This document shows, one piece after another, positions 5,906-7,160 of a stretch of DNA of 7,160 nt. Origin of the DNA: Thermoflexales bacterium (GTDB taxonomy: Bacteria; Chloroflexota; Anaerolineae; S140-20); NCBI GenBank assembly GCA_015484715.1, contig WFUY01000546.1, forward strand, positions 1 to 7,160, read 5' to 3'. The notes beneath the pieces are model-generated. The model made no database searches, had not been told where the DNA came from, and saw nothing but the letters and a program-made list of their open reading frames with translations. Position 1 is the stretch's first letter; every line of letters starts with the position of its first letter. The translations under genes were made by a program, and so were the position numbers.

Positions 5906-7126
5906 ATGAGGGCTTTGATGTTGACAGCCGAGTGGGACCCCCGTCCCGATTACCCGCTGTCCGATTGGGAAAAGGAGACGGGCAAGGCGATCACCGGCTC
6001 CAGCATCTGGCGGCACCCCCGTCTGGAAGTGGTCGAGCGACCTATGCCCAGCGTGGGGCCAGACCAGGTGCTGATCCGGGTCCGGGCCTGTGGCGTCTGC
6101 GGTTCGGATATGCACTTCTACGAGACCGACGAGGAGGGCTACATCCTCTATCCGGGCCTGACCAAGTTCCCCGTGGTGCTGGGCCACGAGTTCGCCGGCG
6201 AGGTGGTGGAAGTGGGCTCCGAGGTGACCGATCTGAAGGTGGGCGATATGGTCACCTGCGAGGAGATGATCTGGTGCGGCCACTGCACCCCCTGTCGCAA
6301 CGGCTTCCCCAACCACTGCGTCAACCTGGAGGAGATCGGGTTCACCATTGATGGGGCCTTCGCCGAGTACATCGCCATCGGGGCCAAGTACTGCTGGAAG
6401 GTGAACAGCTACCTGGAACGGTTCGGCGACGAGGAGAAGGCCTACGAAGCGGCTGCGCTGACGGAACCGACCTGCGTCTCCTACAACGCGATCTTCGAGC
6501 GGGCCGGCGGCTTCCGCCCCGGTCACTACGTCAGCATCTTCGGGGCCGGCCCCATCGGGCTGGCAGCCATCGGCCTGGCCGAAGCTGCCGGCGCAGGGCT
6601 GATCGTGGCCTTCGAGATCTCCCCTCAGCGCCGCGAGTTGGCCAAGCGGGTGGGCGCGGACTACGTCTACGACCCTCGCGAGGTGACGCCCCACGAGGTG
6701 CTGATGGAGCTCTCCCAGGGCGAAGGGTTCGACTTTCACGTGGAAGCGGCCGGCGTGCCTCACCTGACGGTCCCGGAGATGGAAAAGAGCCTGGCCATCA
6801 ACGGCAAGATCGTCCAGATCGGGCGGGCGGCCCAGCGGGTGCCGATGTACCTGGAGACGCTCCAGGTGCGTCGCTCCCAGGTTTTCGGGGCCCAGGGCCA
6901 TTCGGGCCACGGCACCTTCCCCAACGTGATCCGGCTGGTGGCCTCGGGCCGGCTGGACCTGACCCCCATCATCACCGCCCGCTATAGCCTGGAGGAGACG
7001 GTGCACGCCATCGCCCAATCCACGGAGCGGCGGGACGGGAAGATCATGGTGAAGCCGGGCTACCAGCCCCCGGAACCCTCGGAGAAGGTTGAACAGGCCC
7101 GGCCAGTTTCCGTGCCGGCCTCCTGA
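5906..7126 (+). CDS. iolM: Zinc-dependent medium-chain dehydrogenase, scyllo-inosose 3-dehydrogenase (IolM)-like
   Basis: Cytoplasmic NAD-dependent polyol/cyclitol-type dehydrogenase of 406 residues, slightly long for the MDR/sorbitol dehydrogenase family. Catalytic zinc ligands fit Cys65 (GVCGSD) and His94-Glu95 (LGHEF). The structural zinc site is complete: Cys124, Cys127, Cys130 and Cys138. The Rossmann motif is GAGPIG (213-218), and acidic Glu237 at the end of the next strand favours NAD over NADP. The N-terminus has about 25 extra residues (roughly 12-36, including WEKETGKAITGSS). That insertion, the DEEGYILYPGLT segment (75-86) and the QGHSGHGTFP stretch near the C-terminus match my memory of Thermotoga maritima TM0412, assigned as scyllo-inosose 3-dehydrogenase (IolM) in a myo-inositol pathway. 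Substrate is inferred from that resemblance alone; another polyol or sugar is possible. The last 20 or so residues are a Pro/Glu-rich tail outside the fold. The 34 bases after the stop hold nothing recognisable. Confidence 0.86.
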   Translation: MRALMLTAEWDPRPDYPLSDWEKETGKAITGSSIWRHPRLEVVERPMPSVGPDQVLIRVRACGVCGSDMHFYETDEEGYILYPGLTKFPVVLGHEFAGEVVEVGSEVTDLKVGDMVTCEEMIWCGHCTPCRNGFPNHCVNLEEIGFTIDGAFAEYIAIGAKYCWKVNSYLERFGDEEKAYEAAALTEPTCVSYNAIFERAGGFRPGHYVSIFGAGPIGLAAIGLAEAAGAGLIVAFEISPQRRELAKRVGADYVYDPREVTPHEVLMELSQGEGFDFHVEAAGVPHLTVPEMEKSLAINGKIVQIGRAAQRVPMYLETLQVRRSQVFGAQGHSGHGTFPNVIRLVASGRLDLTPIITARYSLEETVHAIAQSTERRDGKIMVKPGYQPPEPSEKVEQARPVSVPAS

Positions 7127-7160
7127 CCTGGGCCGTTTTGGTGCCCGGCAGTTCTCGCAC

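Noticed and set aside
5756..7018. 420-codon open frame on the minus strand opposite the dehydrogenase
   Set aside because: The plus strand there encodes a complete zinc dehydrogenase with all ligand residues and a strong ribosome binding site. The antisense translation is low-complexity and shows no family motif. Long antisense frames are expected in GC-rich genes.

Overview
The window is GC-rich bacterial chromosomal DNA holding an ABC-type uptake operon and a divergent regulator-dehydrogenase pair. The compact genes, near-consensus sigma-70-type promoters, strong AGGAGG ribosome binding sites and a GTAGGGGCGCAC-type intergenic palindrome would fit a Chloroflexota (Anaerolineae-like) genome, probably assembled from a metagenome. 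That assignment is an inference and was not tested. The first 19 bases match the Nextera/Tn5 mosaic-end adapter, so the left edge is a library artefact and genomic sequence begins at base 20.

Left block (20-4575, all on the minus strand, read right to left): a GntR/HutC-type repressor (3835-4575), a BMP/PnrA-type substrate-binding lipoprotein (2610-3689), a duplicated-domain sugar/nucleoside-type ABC ATPase (898-2433), and the first 294 residues of a BmpB/YufP-type permease (20-901), cut off by the adapter. The ATPase and permease genes overlap by 4 bases. The 176-base gap between the binding protein and the ATPase contains three inverted repeats, one of them a perfect 13-bp-arm hairpin. These could lower expression of the membrane components relative to the abundant binding protein, or they could be an interspersed repeat.

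Central control region (4576-4856): two outward-facing promoters. The minus-strand one is TTGACA-16-TATAAT for gntR, and the plus-strand one is TTGACA-17-TAGAAT for the right block. A perfect 14-bp palindrome with a central CG lies just downstream of the right promoter's -10, where a LacI-family operator would block transcription.

Right block (4857-7126, plus strand): a LacI-family repressor and, 38 bases further on, a zinc-dependent medium-chain dehydrogenase. From memory the dehydrogenase strongly resembles Thermotoga maritima TM0412 (scyllo-inosose 3-dehydrogenase, IolM), including an unusual N-terminal insertion. The simplest reading is a carbohydrate or cyclitol uptake-and-oxidation locus: the ABC importer brings in a substrate, the dehydrogenase oxidises it or a derivative, and two one-component repressors sense substrate or intermediates. 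The importer family classically carries nucleosides, so a shared substrate is a hypothesis. I see no defence system, CRISPR array, RNA gene or insertion sequence, and nothing that clearly qualifies as a wholly new system.
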